Of a DNA stretch of 64,000 nucleotides, positions 28,956-38,216 are shown piece after piece. Each line of letters starts with the position of its first letter. Position 1 is the stretch's first letter. A program made the position numbers and the translations under genes. The notes under the pieces are model-generated. The model was not told the DNA's origin. It made no database searches and saw only the letters and a program-made list of their open reading frames with translations. The stretch is taken from the NCBI GenBank assembly GCA_026393975.1, contig JAPKZD010000025.1, forward strand, positions 1-64,000, read 5' to 3'. This stretch comes from Candidatus Aminicenantota bacterium. Its GTDB lineage: Bacteria > Acidobacteriota > Aminicenantia > Aminicenantales > Saccharicenantaceae.

Positions 28956-29957
28956 ATGGCCCGAGTGACCTACAAGAAAGCGGGGGTCGACATCGACGCG
29001 GCGGACCGCTTCATCCGGCTGATCAAGCCCCTTGTCCGGAAGACCGGCCGGCCGGAGGTCCTCGGGGGGATCGGCGGCTTCAGCGGGCTCTTCAAACCCC
29101 GCCTGGCCGGGATGAAAAGGCCCGTCCTCGTCTCCTCGACGGACGGCGTCGGCACGAAACTCCTCATCGCCGCCATGGTAGGCAAATATGACACGGTGGG
29201 CGTCGACCTCGTGGCCATGTCCGTCGACGATGTGGTCGTTCTCGGCGCCGAGCCGCTCTTCTTCCTCGATTACATCGCTGTCGGCAAGGTCGTGCCCCGT
29301 ATGCTCGTCGACATCGTCCGGGGTGTCGCCCGAGGCTGCCGCGAGGCCCGCTGCGCTCTCGTCGGCGGCGAGACGGCCGAGCTCCCCGGCCTTTACGGTC
29401 CCGGGAAATGGGATCTGGCCGGCTTCTGCGTCGGCCTCGTCGACGAGTCGAAGATCATCGATGGTCGCGCCTGCCGGGCCGGCGACGCCGTCATCGGGCT
29501 GGCCTCGAGCGGCCTCCACAGCAACGGCTATTCCCTGGCCCGCAAGGTTTTTTCGGAAAAGGAGATCAAGGCGGGTCTCTGGCGGGAGCTCCTGCGGCCG
29601 ACGAGGATCTACTGCACGGCCATCCTCGAGGTCCTCGAGAAGGTCCGGATCAAGTCCATGGCCCATATCACCGGGGGCGGCTTCTACGACAACATCCCCC
29701 GGGTCATCCCCGAGGGCTACGGCGTCCGGGTCGAAAAGGGATCCTGGCCTATCCCGCCCATCTTCCGCAAGATCCAGCGGGCCGGGAACGTCGGCGAGCG
29801 GGAGATGTTCCGGACCCTGAACATGGGCGTCGGCATGGCCCTGGCCGTTGCGGCCCGGGACGCCGACCGGGCGGTCGCCCTTTTCGCCGAACGGGGCCAA
29901 AAAGCCTGGATCATCGGCGAAATCGTCCGCGGCAAGCGCGAAGTCGTCCTCCTCTGA
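28956..29957 (+). CDS. purM: Phosphoribosylformylglycinamidine cyclo-ligase
   Basis: 'YKKAGVDIDAADRF', 'LVSSTDGVGTKL', 'ALVGGETAELPGLY', 'HITGGGFYDNIPRV'. Confidence 0.93.
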   Translation: MARVTYKKAGVDIDAADRFIRLIKPLVRKTGRPEVLGGIGGFSGLFKPRLAGMKRPVLVSSTDGVGTKLLIAAMVGKYDTVGVDLVAMSVDDVVVLGAEPLFFLDYIAVGKVVPRMLVDIVRGVARGCREARCALVGGETAELPGLYGPGKWDLAGFCVGLVDESKIIDGRACRAGDAVIGLASSGLHSNGYSLARKVFSEKEIKAGLWRELLRPTRIYCTAILEVLEKVRIKSMAHITGGGFYDNIPRVIPEGYGVRVEKGSWPIPPIFRKIQRAGNVGEREMFRTLNMGVGMALAVAARDADRAVALFAERGQKAWIIGEIVRGKREVVLL

Positions 29958-30113
29958 AGGACCCCGCCGGAGGAGTCCGCCCTGCCCCGGGATGTGACAA
30001 AGACTGACATCATCGGACATCCGGCCAAACTCTATTGACTTTGATAATAGCTGGGTTATTTTACAATGTAGGGAACATCAAGGTGTGGCCAAGGATGCCA
30101 TCAAGGTGAGTAA

Positions 30114-30230
30114 ATGAGCCAAAGGGGGGCTTTTACGTTTTGGGGGCTGGGCGCTCTTCTCTTGGGGGCCCTGATTTTCGGCCTGTCCAAGCTCTCCGAC
30201 CGGCACAAGGGCCCTTCTCTCCTGCGCTAG
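30114..30230 (+). CDS. Putative 38-aa single-TM small protein
   Basis: MSQRGAFTFWGLGALLLGALIFGLSKLSDRHKGPSLLR*; upstream aaggtgag and TTGACT promoter-like box. Confidence 0.4.
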   Translation: MSQRGAFTFWGLGALLLGALIFGLSKLSDRHKGPSLLR

Positions 30231-30248
30231 TTCACGCCTTTCCCGCCC

Positions 30249-31907
30249 TTATTCTCCCGTTCCATCCCCCAATTCAGGTTCGAGGAGCGCCCCGGACCGG
30301 GGGGCCACGGAAATCCCCCCGATGACGGCTTCCCTGTCGGATAGATTGACTCCGAGGCGTGCGTCACCCGATAGACCGCCCCGGGAGTGAATGATATAAG
30401 CGTCCTCCCCGAGTAGCCCTGAAACCCGGCTCCTGCCGCCCCGGAGGGCGAGGGCGCGCAGAAAAAGGTTTTTCTCCTCGGGGCCGAGAAGCGAGAGCTT
30501 GTCGCTCGCGATGACCATGTTGTCGAGCGCCCCGGCTGCGAGGGCGTAGAGCTCCCGCTCGTTCCGGGTGAGCTCGGTTTCCCGGCCGCGAAGGAGCAGG
30601 CAGTCCGGGTCGTTGAGCCAGAAAGTCCGGTGCATGAACTGGCGGAGCAGGGCGTTCTTGAGGGCGAAGTAGGCGTTCGGGCCCTGGAAGCCGGAGGGCT
30701 TGGTTTTCCAGTAGGGGGCGGTGTCCTCGCCGACGCGCATGCCGTCCACGAGCCCGGCCGAGGGCAGAAGGGGCGCGCCGCAGGCGAGGACGAAATCCCT
30801 TCCCGCCGCCCTGCGGACGACGCCCAGGCCCTCCCTGTAGGCCTGGATGGGTGTGACGCGCTTTCGTCTCGTCCCGGGCATGGCCGCGGCGAAGAGAAAG
30901 TCGATCTTGAGGTATGAGAACCCGGCTTTTCTTAGGCCCGTGACCATCTCGTGAAGCCAGGTCTTCGCTTCCGGATGGGTCGTGTCGAGGGCGTAGATCG
31001 GTTTCCCCCAGCCCCGGTAGCAGAGCTTGGGCCGGCCGTCCTCCTGGACCATCCAGTCCGGGTGGCTGGCGAACAATTCGGAAGTCGCGGCCGCGCTGAA
31101 CGGCGCCGTCCAGATCCCGGCTTTGAATTTCTTCCGGGCGATGGCCCGGGCCAGGCCGGGGAGGTCCGGATAGCCCGGCTTGGGCGACATCCAGTCGCCG
31201 ATGTCGGTTTCGTAGCCGTCGTCGACCTGGAAAACGTCGAACGGGAAGGACTTCCGGTCGCGGGCCGCGATGTCGAGGTTCTCGAGGACGTCGTCCCAAA
31301 CGAGCTTCCCGAAATAGTGATACCAGCTGCACCAGCCGACGGGGTTCCAGGCATTGATGCGGACGCGATTGGCCCGCTTGACGAGCGCGCCGTAGACGTC
31401 GAGGAGCCTTTCGGCCCGGCCGCCCGAAAGGACGGCCAGGGGCTCGAGCGCGACCGGTGCGTCGAATTCGGCGTCGAAATAATCGACCCGGCCGACGAGG
31501 TCCCCGCCCTCGACGGTGAAGAATGGGTGGCCGATGCGGGAGGTCAGGAACCCGGCGACCGTGCCCTCCCAGGCGGTGAAATAGTCGCTCACCGGGCCGC
31601 GCAGAAGGAGGCCCGGCAGCGGCGAGAAAAGATACGGACTGTAATCACGGACGATGGTCTCGAGCTCGGGGAACCTGGTCGAAGGGGTGACGCGCTCCAT
31701 CGGGCCCCAGGACTGCCAGTTGTTGAGGAGGAATGCCGGCGGGGCGGGCGCCCGGAAGATTTCCAGGCGTCCGGGGCGGCCAGAAACCGTACCCTTGAGG
31801 ATGTATCCGTGCGCCGCTCTCTCGACGTCGGCCTCGATCCGCGCTTTCTCCAGCCGTCGGACCAGTCGTCCGGCGCGGACGGGTTTTCCGAGAAGTTGCG
31901 CTGTCAA
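30249..31907 (-). CDS. GH36-like alpha-galactosidase (melibiase)
   Basis: 'NPVGWCSWYHYFGKLVWDDVLENL', 'FQVDDGYETDIGDW', 'YLKIDFLFAAAMPG'. Confidence 0.85.
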   Translation of the reverse strand: MTAQLLGKPVRAGRLVRRLEKARIEADVERAAHGYILKGTVSGRPGRLEIFRAPAPPAFLLNNWQSWGPMERVTPSTRFPELETIVRDYSPYLFSPLPGLLLRGPVSDYFTAWEGTVAGFLTSRIGHPFFTVEGGDLVGRVDYFDAEFDAPVALEPLAVLSGGRAERLLDVYGALVKRANRVRINAWNPVGWCSWYHYFGKLVWDDVLENLDIAARDRKSFPFDVFQVDDGYETDIGDWMSPKPGYPDLPGLARAIARKKFKAGIWTAPFSAAATSELFASHPDWMVQEDGRPKLCYRGWGKPIYALDTTHPEAKTWLHEMVTGLRKAGFSYLKIDFLFAAAMPGTRRKRVTPIQAYREGLGVVRRAAGRDFVLACGAPLLPSAGLVDGMRVGEDTAPYWKTKPSGFQGPNAYFALKNALLRQFMHRTFWLNDPDCLLLRGRETELTRNERELYALAAGALDNMVIASDKLSLLGPEEKNLFLRALALRGGRSRVSGLLGEDAYIIHSRGGLSGDARLGVNLSDREAVIGGISVAPRSGALLEPELGDGTGE

Positions 31908-32248
31908 GGCCGGATGATGTCGTTCTTCTTGCAGAAATTTTCGATCTTTTCCGCGAGCGCGACGGCCTTGCCGATGGCCTTCTCTTCGGTCAGCGTCTTT
32001 CGAAGCTGGACCAGCTCGTCCCGGAGCTTGAGGACTTGGACGGCGGCGGGATCGGAGTCGGCGAGCGTGTCGAGTCCCAGCGCGCCTGCCCGGCCCGCGG
32101 CGCTCATGAACTTGTGGACGACGACGGCGTAGCGGTCCTGGAAGGAAGCGACCATCTCCTCTTCTTCCGAAGGCGCCTGGCTGGTTTGCCGGTAGATGAA
32201 GAATGCGGCCGCGACGATCAGGAGCAGGACGAGCAGCGCTTTAGCCAT
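31904..32248 (-). CDS. Hypothetical single-TM protein
   Basis: MAKALLVLLLIVAAAFFIYRQTSQ start; alpha-helical remainder. Confidence 0.6.
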   Translation of the reverse strand: MAKALLVLLLIVAAAFFIYRQTSQAPSEEEEMVASFQDRYAVVVHKFMSAAGRAGALGLDTLADSDPAAVQVLKLRDELVQLRKTLTEEKAIGKAVALAEKIENFCKKNDIIRP

Positions 32249-32310
32249 GGCGGTTTTCCCGAGGGCATTGTAGGCCAGTCGGCGAGGGATTTCAATCCCC
32301 TTCGTGGGAT

Positions 32311-32359
32311 TCCATGGACGTATTCCCCTGGAGGAGTGGCGAATTCCCCGCTTCGGGGA
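32311..32359 (+). repeat. Two-hairpin structured element (copy B)
   Basis: TCCATGG-acgtattc-CCCTGGA GGAGTGGCGAAT TCCCCG-ctt-CGGGGA. Confidence 0.45.
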
Positions 32360-32493
32360 CGGGGCTCCAAGGCCCGGAGCCCAGAAATCCACGGACGCTT
32401 AAGCGTGGAGCCTCCGTCTTTCTGATCGGAATAGAAAAAATCGCCGAAACGTGCTAAATTTAGAGGGCTCTTAGGCCTTGAAGGCCAGGGTGT

Positions 32494-32569
32494 GGGCGGT
32501 TAGCTCAGTTGGGAGAGCGCGGCGTTCGCAACGCTGAGGCCGGGAGTTCGAGTCTCCTACCGTCCACCA
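32494..32569 (+). tRNA. tRNA-Ala (anticodon CGC), CCA encoded
   Basis: Cloverleaf GGGCGGT..ACCGTCC acceptor with G3:U70, anticodon loop TTCGCAA, GTTCGAGTC T-loop region, CCA end. Confidence 0.95.
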
Positions 32570-32615
32570 TTTTTTTTGCCCCCGTGCCGGGTACGTGCCG
32601 CGAAGAGGAGTCGAG

Positions 32616-33368
32616 ATGATCGAACGCGAGATCTGGGTCCTGGCCGGCACGGCCGCGTCGATCGGCCTCATCCACACCGTCATCGGTCCCGACCATTACC
32701 TCCCGTTCATCGTCATCAGCCGGGCCCGCAACTGGACGCTCCGCAAGACCCTCTTCGTCTCCTTCCTGGCCGGCCTCGGCCATATCCTGAGCTCGGTCGT
32801 CCTCGGCTTCGTCGGCATCGCCCTCGGCATTGCCGTGGCCCGGCTCGAGGGCGTGGAGTCGGCCCGGGGCGAGATCGCCGCCTGGCTCCTCATCGGCTTC
32901 GGGTTGGCTTATTTCATTTGGGGGATGCGCCGGGCCTGGAAGGGCAAGCCGCACACGCATGCCCACCTCCACGGCCACGACGGGGCCCACGAGCATCCGC
33001 ACAGCCCGGAGCACGGCAGCCATGAACACGCCCATTCGCACGAGAAAGCCGAGCACGCCCACCTCCACGGCGAAGAGCAGAAGGCCAACATCACCCCCTG
33101 GGTCCTGTTCACCATTTTCGTCTTCGGCCCCTGCGAGCCGCTCATCCCGCTGGTCATGTACCCCGCGGCCCGCCACAGCACGGCCGGTGTCGCCCTGGTC
33201 GCTGGGGCCTTCGGCCTGGTCACCATCGCCACCATGCTCATTATCATCACGGCCGCTTCGTGGGGGGCGCGCTTCGTCCGGTTGGGCAAGCTCGAGCGGT
33301 ACTCCCACGCCCTGGCCGGGCTGATGATCTTCGTCTCCGGCCTCGCCGTCCAGTTCCTAGGCCTTTGA
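32616..33368 (+). CDS. NicO/UreH-like membrane metal transporter with His-rich loop
   Basis: 'GLIHTVIGPDHYLPFIVISRARNWTLRKT', 'FLAGLGHILSSVVLG', His-rich 'HTHAHLHGHDGAHEHPHSPEHGSHEHAHSHEKAEHAHLHG'. Confidence 0.8.
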   Translation: MIEREIWVLAGTAASIGLIHTVIGPDHYLPFIVISRARNWTLRKTLFVSFLAGLGHILSSVVLGFVGIALGIAVARLEGVESARGEIAAWLLIGFGLAYFIWGMRRAWKGKPHTHAHLHGHDGAHEHPHSPEHGSHEHAHSHEKAEHAHLHGEEQKANITPWVLFTIFVFGPCEPLIPLVMYPAARHSTAGVALVAGAFGLVTIATMLIIITAASWGARFVRLGKLERYSHALAGLMIFVSGLAVQFLGL

Positions 33369-33378
33369 GGCGCCGGCC

Positions 33379-33858
33379 ATGACCTTCGTCGCCGACTGCA
33401 TGCTCGGCCGGCTGGCCAAGTGGCTCAGGATCCTCGGCTTCGACGTCCTCTATTTCTCCAAGGCGAAGGACAATGACCTTGTCGACATCGCGCGGCGCGA
33501 AGGCCGGGTCCTCTTGACCCGGGACACCGGGCTTATCGAAAGGACGGCCAAGCGGCCGAACCGCCTGTTCGTCCGGAGCGACGATTGGGAGGACCAGGTC
33601 GCCCAGATCCTCGACGAGTTCGGGCTCTGGGACGAGGTCCGGCCGAACACGCGCTGTATCGAATGCAACCTCCCTCTCAAGCCCCTGGCCAGGGAACGGG
33701 CGCGGAACCTCGTCACGCCCTACGTCTTGGAGCACGCCTCGTCGTTCTCCATCTGCTCGGGCTGTGACCGCGTCTTCTGGCAGGGCACTCATACCGGCGA
33801 TATGGAGCGAAAAATCGAGAGGCTTCTCGAGCGGAGAAGGAAAACGATAACCGGGTGA
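33379..33858 (+). CDS. Mut7-C RNase (PIN-like) domain protein with Zn ribbon
   Basis: 'FVADCMLGRLAKWLRILGFDVLYF', 'RCIECNLPL', 'CSGCDRVFWQGTH'. Confidence 0.9.
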   Translation: MTFVADCMLGRLAKWLRILGFDVLYFSKAKDNDLVDIARREGRVLLTRDTGLIERTAKRPNRLFVRSDDWEDQVAQILDEFGLWDEVRPNTRCIECNLPLKPLARERARNLVTPYVLEHASSFSICSGCDRVFWQGTHTGDMERKIERLLERRRKTITG

Positions 33859-33949
33859 AGCGCTCGCCGTACGAGTTTGACTTTACGGCTTTAATCCGTT
33901 AGAGAAAGAACGACATCGAATATCCTCTGATCCGAAGGAGGGTCCGTCC

Positions 33950-36625
33950 ATGAGAAAGCTCCTGATCCTCGGCCTGATCTCTTCTCTCATCCTGCCGGCT
34001 GTTGCGGCGGCAGAGGATTCGAAAGCGTCCCAAGCCGCGTCCCCGGCTTACGGCCGCGACGAGCTCTTCCGGCCCGGGCCCGTGCGGAGGTTCGAGGGCG
34101 CGGCCCTCCGTGAGGTCGCCTTCCCGCTCGGCGGCATCGGTACGGGGACGATCTCCCTCGGCGGCCGCGGCAACCTCCGCGACTGGGAGATCTTCAACCG
34201 GCCGGGCAAGGGCGTCAACCTGCCGTTCACGTTCTTCGCCCTCTATTTCGAGCAGGACGGGCGCAAGCTCGTCCGCGTCCTCGAAGGCCCGCTCGAACCT
34301 CCGTACACGACCGGGTTCGGCTTCCGCCGCGAGGACGTGCCCGGCCTGCCGCGCATGGAGAAGGCCCGTTTCAAGGGCGAGTATCCGTTCGCCGCGATCG
34401 AGCTCTCGGATAGCCAGATCCCGCTCCAGATCACGCTCGAGGCCTTCAACCCGCTCGTCCCGCTCAAGCCCGAGGATTCCGGGATCCCCGCCTTCATCCT
34501 GCGCTACCGGGTGAAGAACACGGGCTCGGCTCCCGCAAAAATCACAATCGCCGGCTCTATCCTCAACCCGGTCGGCTTCGACGGCGAAGGCCAGGTCGGC
34601 GGCCTCGGCCATGACAAGTTCGGTCAGAACGTCAACGAGATCAAGAGAACACCGGCCCTCCGCGGCCTGGCCATGTCCTCCCGGAAGGTCAAGCCGGAGG
34701 CGGCGGCCTACGGAACGATGGTCCTCGCGACTCCCTGGCTCGACATCACCACCCTTACCCACTGGGTCCGGGGCGAGTGGTGGGACGACCTCCAGATCTT
34801 CTGGGATGACTTCGCCGCCGACGGCCGGCTCAAGGACCTGGCCGAAATCTCGCCCTCGCCCGACGGCCGTTCCGACGTCGGGACGCTCGGCCTCATGGCC
34901 ACGGTCGCGCCCGGCGAGGAGGTCGTCCTGCCGTTCATCCTGTCCTGGCATTTCCCCAACGTCCTCAATTATTTCGACATCGTCCCGGAACAGCGCGGCC
35001 GGATCTTCAAGAACCACTACGCCGAGCGTTTCCCGGACGCCTGGGCCGCCGCGGATTATCTCCAGGCGAACCTCGGTCGCCTCGAGGCCGAGAGCCGCGT
35101 CTTCCACCAGGCCTTCTTCTCGACGACCCTGCCGCCTTACGTCCTCGACGCCGTCTCCAGTCAGGCCGCGATCATCCGGACGACGACGGGGCTCTGGCTC
35201 GAGGGCGGAAATTATTTCGGCTTCGAGGGTTGCGGCGATCAGGGCGGCTGCTGCCCGCTCAACTGCGCCCACGTCTGGAACTACGCCCAGAGCCTGGCCT
35301 TCCTCTTCCCGTCGCTCGAACGCTCCATGCGCGAGACCGACTTCCTGGTCAACGTCAAGCCCGACGGGGCCATGGTCTTCCGGACTTCTCTGCCGCTCGG
35401 GAGCGGGGTCCTGTGGAACTTCAAGCCCGCGGCCGACGGCCAAATGGGCCGGATCATCAGCCTCTACCGCGACTGGCAGATCTCGGGCGACACGGCCTGG
35501 CTCAAAAAGCTCTGGCCGCAGGCCAAGAAGGCCCTCGATTACGCCTGGACGCAGTGGGATGCCGACCGCGACGGCCTGATGGAGGGCGAACAGCACAACA
35601 CCTACGACATCGAATTCTACGGCCCGAACAGCATGATGGGGGCCTTTTATCTCGGCGCGCTCAAGGCCGGCGCGGCCATGGCCACGGCCGTGGGTGACCG
35701 CGCCTCGGCCAAAGAATACCTGGCCGTCTTCGACAAGGGCACGGCCGCTTACGACAAACTCCTCTGGAACGGCGAATACTACGTCCAGAAATACGCCCAG
35801 GTCATGGAGAAAAAGTACCAGTACGGCGAGGGCTGCCTCTCCGACATGCTCCTCGGCCAGTGGCTGGGCATGGTCTCGGGCCTCGGCCGGTACCTCCCCG
35901 CCGAACGCATCCGATCCTCGCTCCGGTCGATCTTCAAATATAATTTTCTGACCGACTTCCGGAACTTCTCCAACGTCCAGCGGACCTACGCCCTCGGCGA
36001 CGAGAAAGGCCTGCTCCTCTGCTCCTGGCCCCGCGGCGGCCGGCCGCCCCTGCCTTTTCCCTACTCCGACGAGGTCTGGACCGGGATCGAGTATCAGGTC
36101 GCCTCCCATCTCATCTACGAGGGGCTCCTCGAGGAGGGGCTGAGCGTCGTCAAGGCCGTCCGCGACCGCTACGACGGCGTCCGGCGCAACCCGTGGGACG
36201 AGGTCGAGTGCGGACACCACTACGCCCGGGCCATGTCCTCTTGGGGCGTCCTGCTGGCGCTCTCGGGCTTTTCCTATTCGGGCCCGGAAATGAGGATAGG
36301 CTTTGACCCGAAAATGAACGCCGACGATTTCCGGACGGTCTGGACGGCCGGCTCCGGCTGGGGCGTCTATTCCCAGAAAGCCGAAGCGGGCCGGCCCTTC
36401 GCGGCCGGACTGGAGACTTGGAGCGGGACGGTCGCCCTCAAAGTGTTCACCGTCGTTCTCCCGACTTCCCTCGCGGGAAAGAAGGTCCGCTCGGTCGCGG
36501 CGACCGCCGGCGGGCTCTCCCGCAAGCCGGCGTTCTTCCAGACCGGGAATGCCGTCCGTGTCCTGTGGCAGGAGCCCGTCGTTGTCAAGCCCGGCGAGCC
36601 GCTGGCTCTGGAGGTCCGATTTTAA
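33950..36625 (+). CDS. GH116 family glycosidase (non-lysosomal glucosylceramidase-like)
   Basis: 'AFPLGGIGTGTISLGGRGNLRDWEIFNRPGKG', 'EGQHNTYDIEFYGPNSMMGAFYLGAL'. Confidence 0.92.
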   Translation: MRKLLILGLISSLILPAVAAAEDSKASQAASPAYGRDELFRPGPVRRFEGAALREVAFPLGGIGTGTISLGGRGNLRDWEIFNRPGKGVNLPFTFFALYFEQDGRKLVRVLEGPLEPPYTTGFGFRREDVPGLPRMEKARFKGEYPFAAIELSDSQIPLQITLEAFNPLVPLKPEDSGIPAFILRYRVKNTGSAPAKITIAGSILNPVGFDGEGQVGGLGHDKFGQNVNEIKRTPALRGLAMSSRKVKPEAAAYGTMVLATPWLDITTLTHWVRGEWWDDLQIFWDDFAADGRLKDLAEISPSPDGRSDVGTLGLMATVAPGEEVVLPFILSWHFPNVLNYFDIVPEQRGRIFKNHYAERFPDAWAAADYLQANLGRLEAESRVFHQAFFSTTLPPYVLDAVSSQAAIIRTTTGLWLEGGNYFGFEGCGDQGGCCPLNCAHVWNYAQSLAFLFPSLERSMRETDFLVNVKPDGAMVFRTSLPLGSGVLWNFKPAADGQMGRIISLYRDWQISGDTAWLKKLWPQAKKALDYAWTQWDADRDGLMEGEQHNTYDIEFYGPNSMMGAFYLGALKAGAAMATAVGDRASAKEYLAVFDKGTAAYDKLLWNGEYYVQKYAQVMEKKYQYGEGCLSDMLLGQWLGMVSGLGRYLPAERIRSSLRSIFKYNFLTDFRNFSNVQRTYALGDEKGLLLCSWPRGGRPPLPFPYSDEVWTGIEYQVASHLIYEGLLEEGLSVVKAVRDRYDGVRRNPWDEVECGHHYARAMSSWGVLLALSGFSYSGPEMRIGFDPKMNADDFRTVWTAGSGWGVYSQKAEAGRPFAAGLETWSGTVALKVFTVVLPTSLAGKKVRSVAATAGGLSRKPAFFQTGNAVRVLWQEPVVVKPGEPLALEVRF

Positions 36626-36649
36626 GGACGCCTCCTGTCCCCGAGGCCT

Positions 36650-37189
36650 TCAGCGCCGCTCGAAGGGAGTTGAAAGTTCCATCTCCAGCTCGATGATCTG
36701 ATATCGTGGATCCGGACCGCCGACGAAGCGCCGGGTCTCCCGAAAGCCCAAGCTTCGATACATCCCTAGGGCGGCGGCGAAAAACGGATGCTCGCTCGTT
36801 GTCACGCGAGCCGCCCGCGTTCTCCGTTCACCGAACCTTCTCAAAACCTCAAGGATCTGCCGTTTTCCAAAGCCTTGTCCACGGTATTCCGGCAAGACGC
36901 AGTTTTGCCCGATGATCCCGAAGTCAGGTTCATGGCGCGGATCATATGAAGCCAGGCCGATCGGGCGATCATCAAGACAGCTCACAAATACACATTTTCC
37001 AATAGTGTCAGGATGGGCAAAGGACTGCCTGTCGAAATCATGCCATTTCTCGCTTTCCCCTTTCCAACACCCGGGATCCGGCTCAACGAGTCCGGCGTAG
37101 CTTCTGTGGAGGAGATCCGTCAATAGGCCGGGTTGAAAAATCAAAATCGGGGCGAAGGTCAGCATGTTCGTCCTCGCAAAACCGATCAA
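36650..37189 (-). CDS. GNAT-family acetyltransferase
   Basis: 'NCVLPEYRGQGFGKRQILEVLRRF'. Confidence 0.8.
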   Translation of the reverse strand: MIGFARTNMLTFAPILIFQPGLLTDLLHRSYAGLVEPDPGCWKGESEKWHDFDRQSFAHPDTIGKCVFVSCLDDRPIGLASYDPRHEPDFGIIGQNCVLPEYRGQGFGKRQILEVLRRFGERRTRAARVTTSEHPFFAAALGMYRSLGFRETRRFVGGPDPRYQIIELEMELSTPFERR

Positions 37190-37311
37190 AGTCTAACAAA
37201 AACATCAATGTCTGTCAGTCATCGAATTAGGACCCTTCCGTTCGTGGCCCCGTTTGGGATATAGTGTTTTACTAAAATAGGAAAAGTCCTTGGTTTGGAC
37301 GGAGGATGATT

Positions 37312-38216
37312 TGAGAAAACGCCCGACCCTCGGTTTCACGGTTCTTCTCTTATCCATGATCGCGTGGTCCGTGGCGCCGGCCTGCTCGACCAAGAGCCCG
37401 GTTGCGCCGGGTCCCAAAGGCCATCTCTTCATCGTCGGGGGCGGCGACCGCGACGAGCCCCTCATGAGGCGGTATGTCGAGCTGGCCAAGGGTTTCGGCA
37501 CGGGCCGGGTCGTCGTTTTCACCATGGCCAGCAGCGTTCCGCTCGAAGTCGGGCCGGAGCTTGTCGCCGAGTTCCGGAAATACGGCGTCCAGGATGTCGT
37601 CTATTACCAGCTCACCCGTGATGAGGCTATGAAAGCCGACAGCGCCAAGATCCTCGACGGCGTGAGCGCCATCTGGTTCGCCGGCGGGGACCAGGCGCGG
37701 CTGACCGCAGCGCTCCTCGATACGCCCATCCACGCGCGCATGCGCGAGCTCTACGCGGAAGGGTGCCTCCTCGGGGGCACGAGCGCGGGCGCGGCCGTGA
37801 TGAGCGAGGTCATGATCACCGGCGACGAGAAACGGACCAAGAACGAGGACGAGCTGTGGCAGACGATCGAAGCCGACAACGTCGTCCGCGTGCGCGGTTT
37901 CGGCTTCGTCAAGAACGCCATCATCGACCAGCACTTCCTGATCCGCAGGCGGCAGAATCGCCTCCTCAGCCTCGTCTTCGAGAACCCGACGCTCCTCGGG
38001 GCCGGCATCGACGAAGCGACGGCCATCCTGGTCCGGCCGGACGGCAAGTGGGAGATCCTCGGCGAGAGCCAGGTCTACGTGGTCGACGCCCGGAAGGCGG
38101 TCGTTTCCAAGGCCTCGTCCAATAAGCTCGGCGCCCACGGCCTCGCCTTGCACCTCCTCCTCCCTGGCGACGTCTTCGACCCGGTCAAGGGCCGCGCGGA
38201 GGGCCCGTCGAAATGA
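37312..38216 (+). CDS. Cyanophycinase-like S51 peptidase, predicted lipoprotein
   Basis: 'GHLFIVGGGDRDE', 'IWFAGGDQARL', 'GTSAGAAVMSE'; lipobox 'SVAPAC'. Confidence 0.85.

Noticed and set aside
33899-36220. 773-aa minus-strand ORF opposite GH116
   Set aside because: Shadow ORF; the plus-strand GH116 is unambiguous
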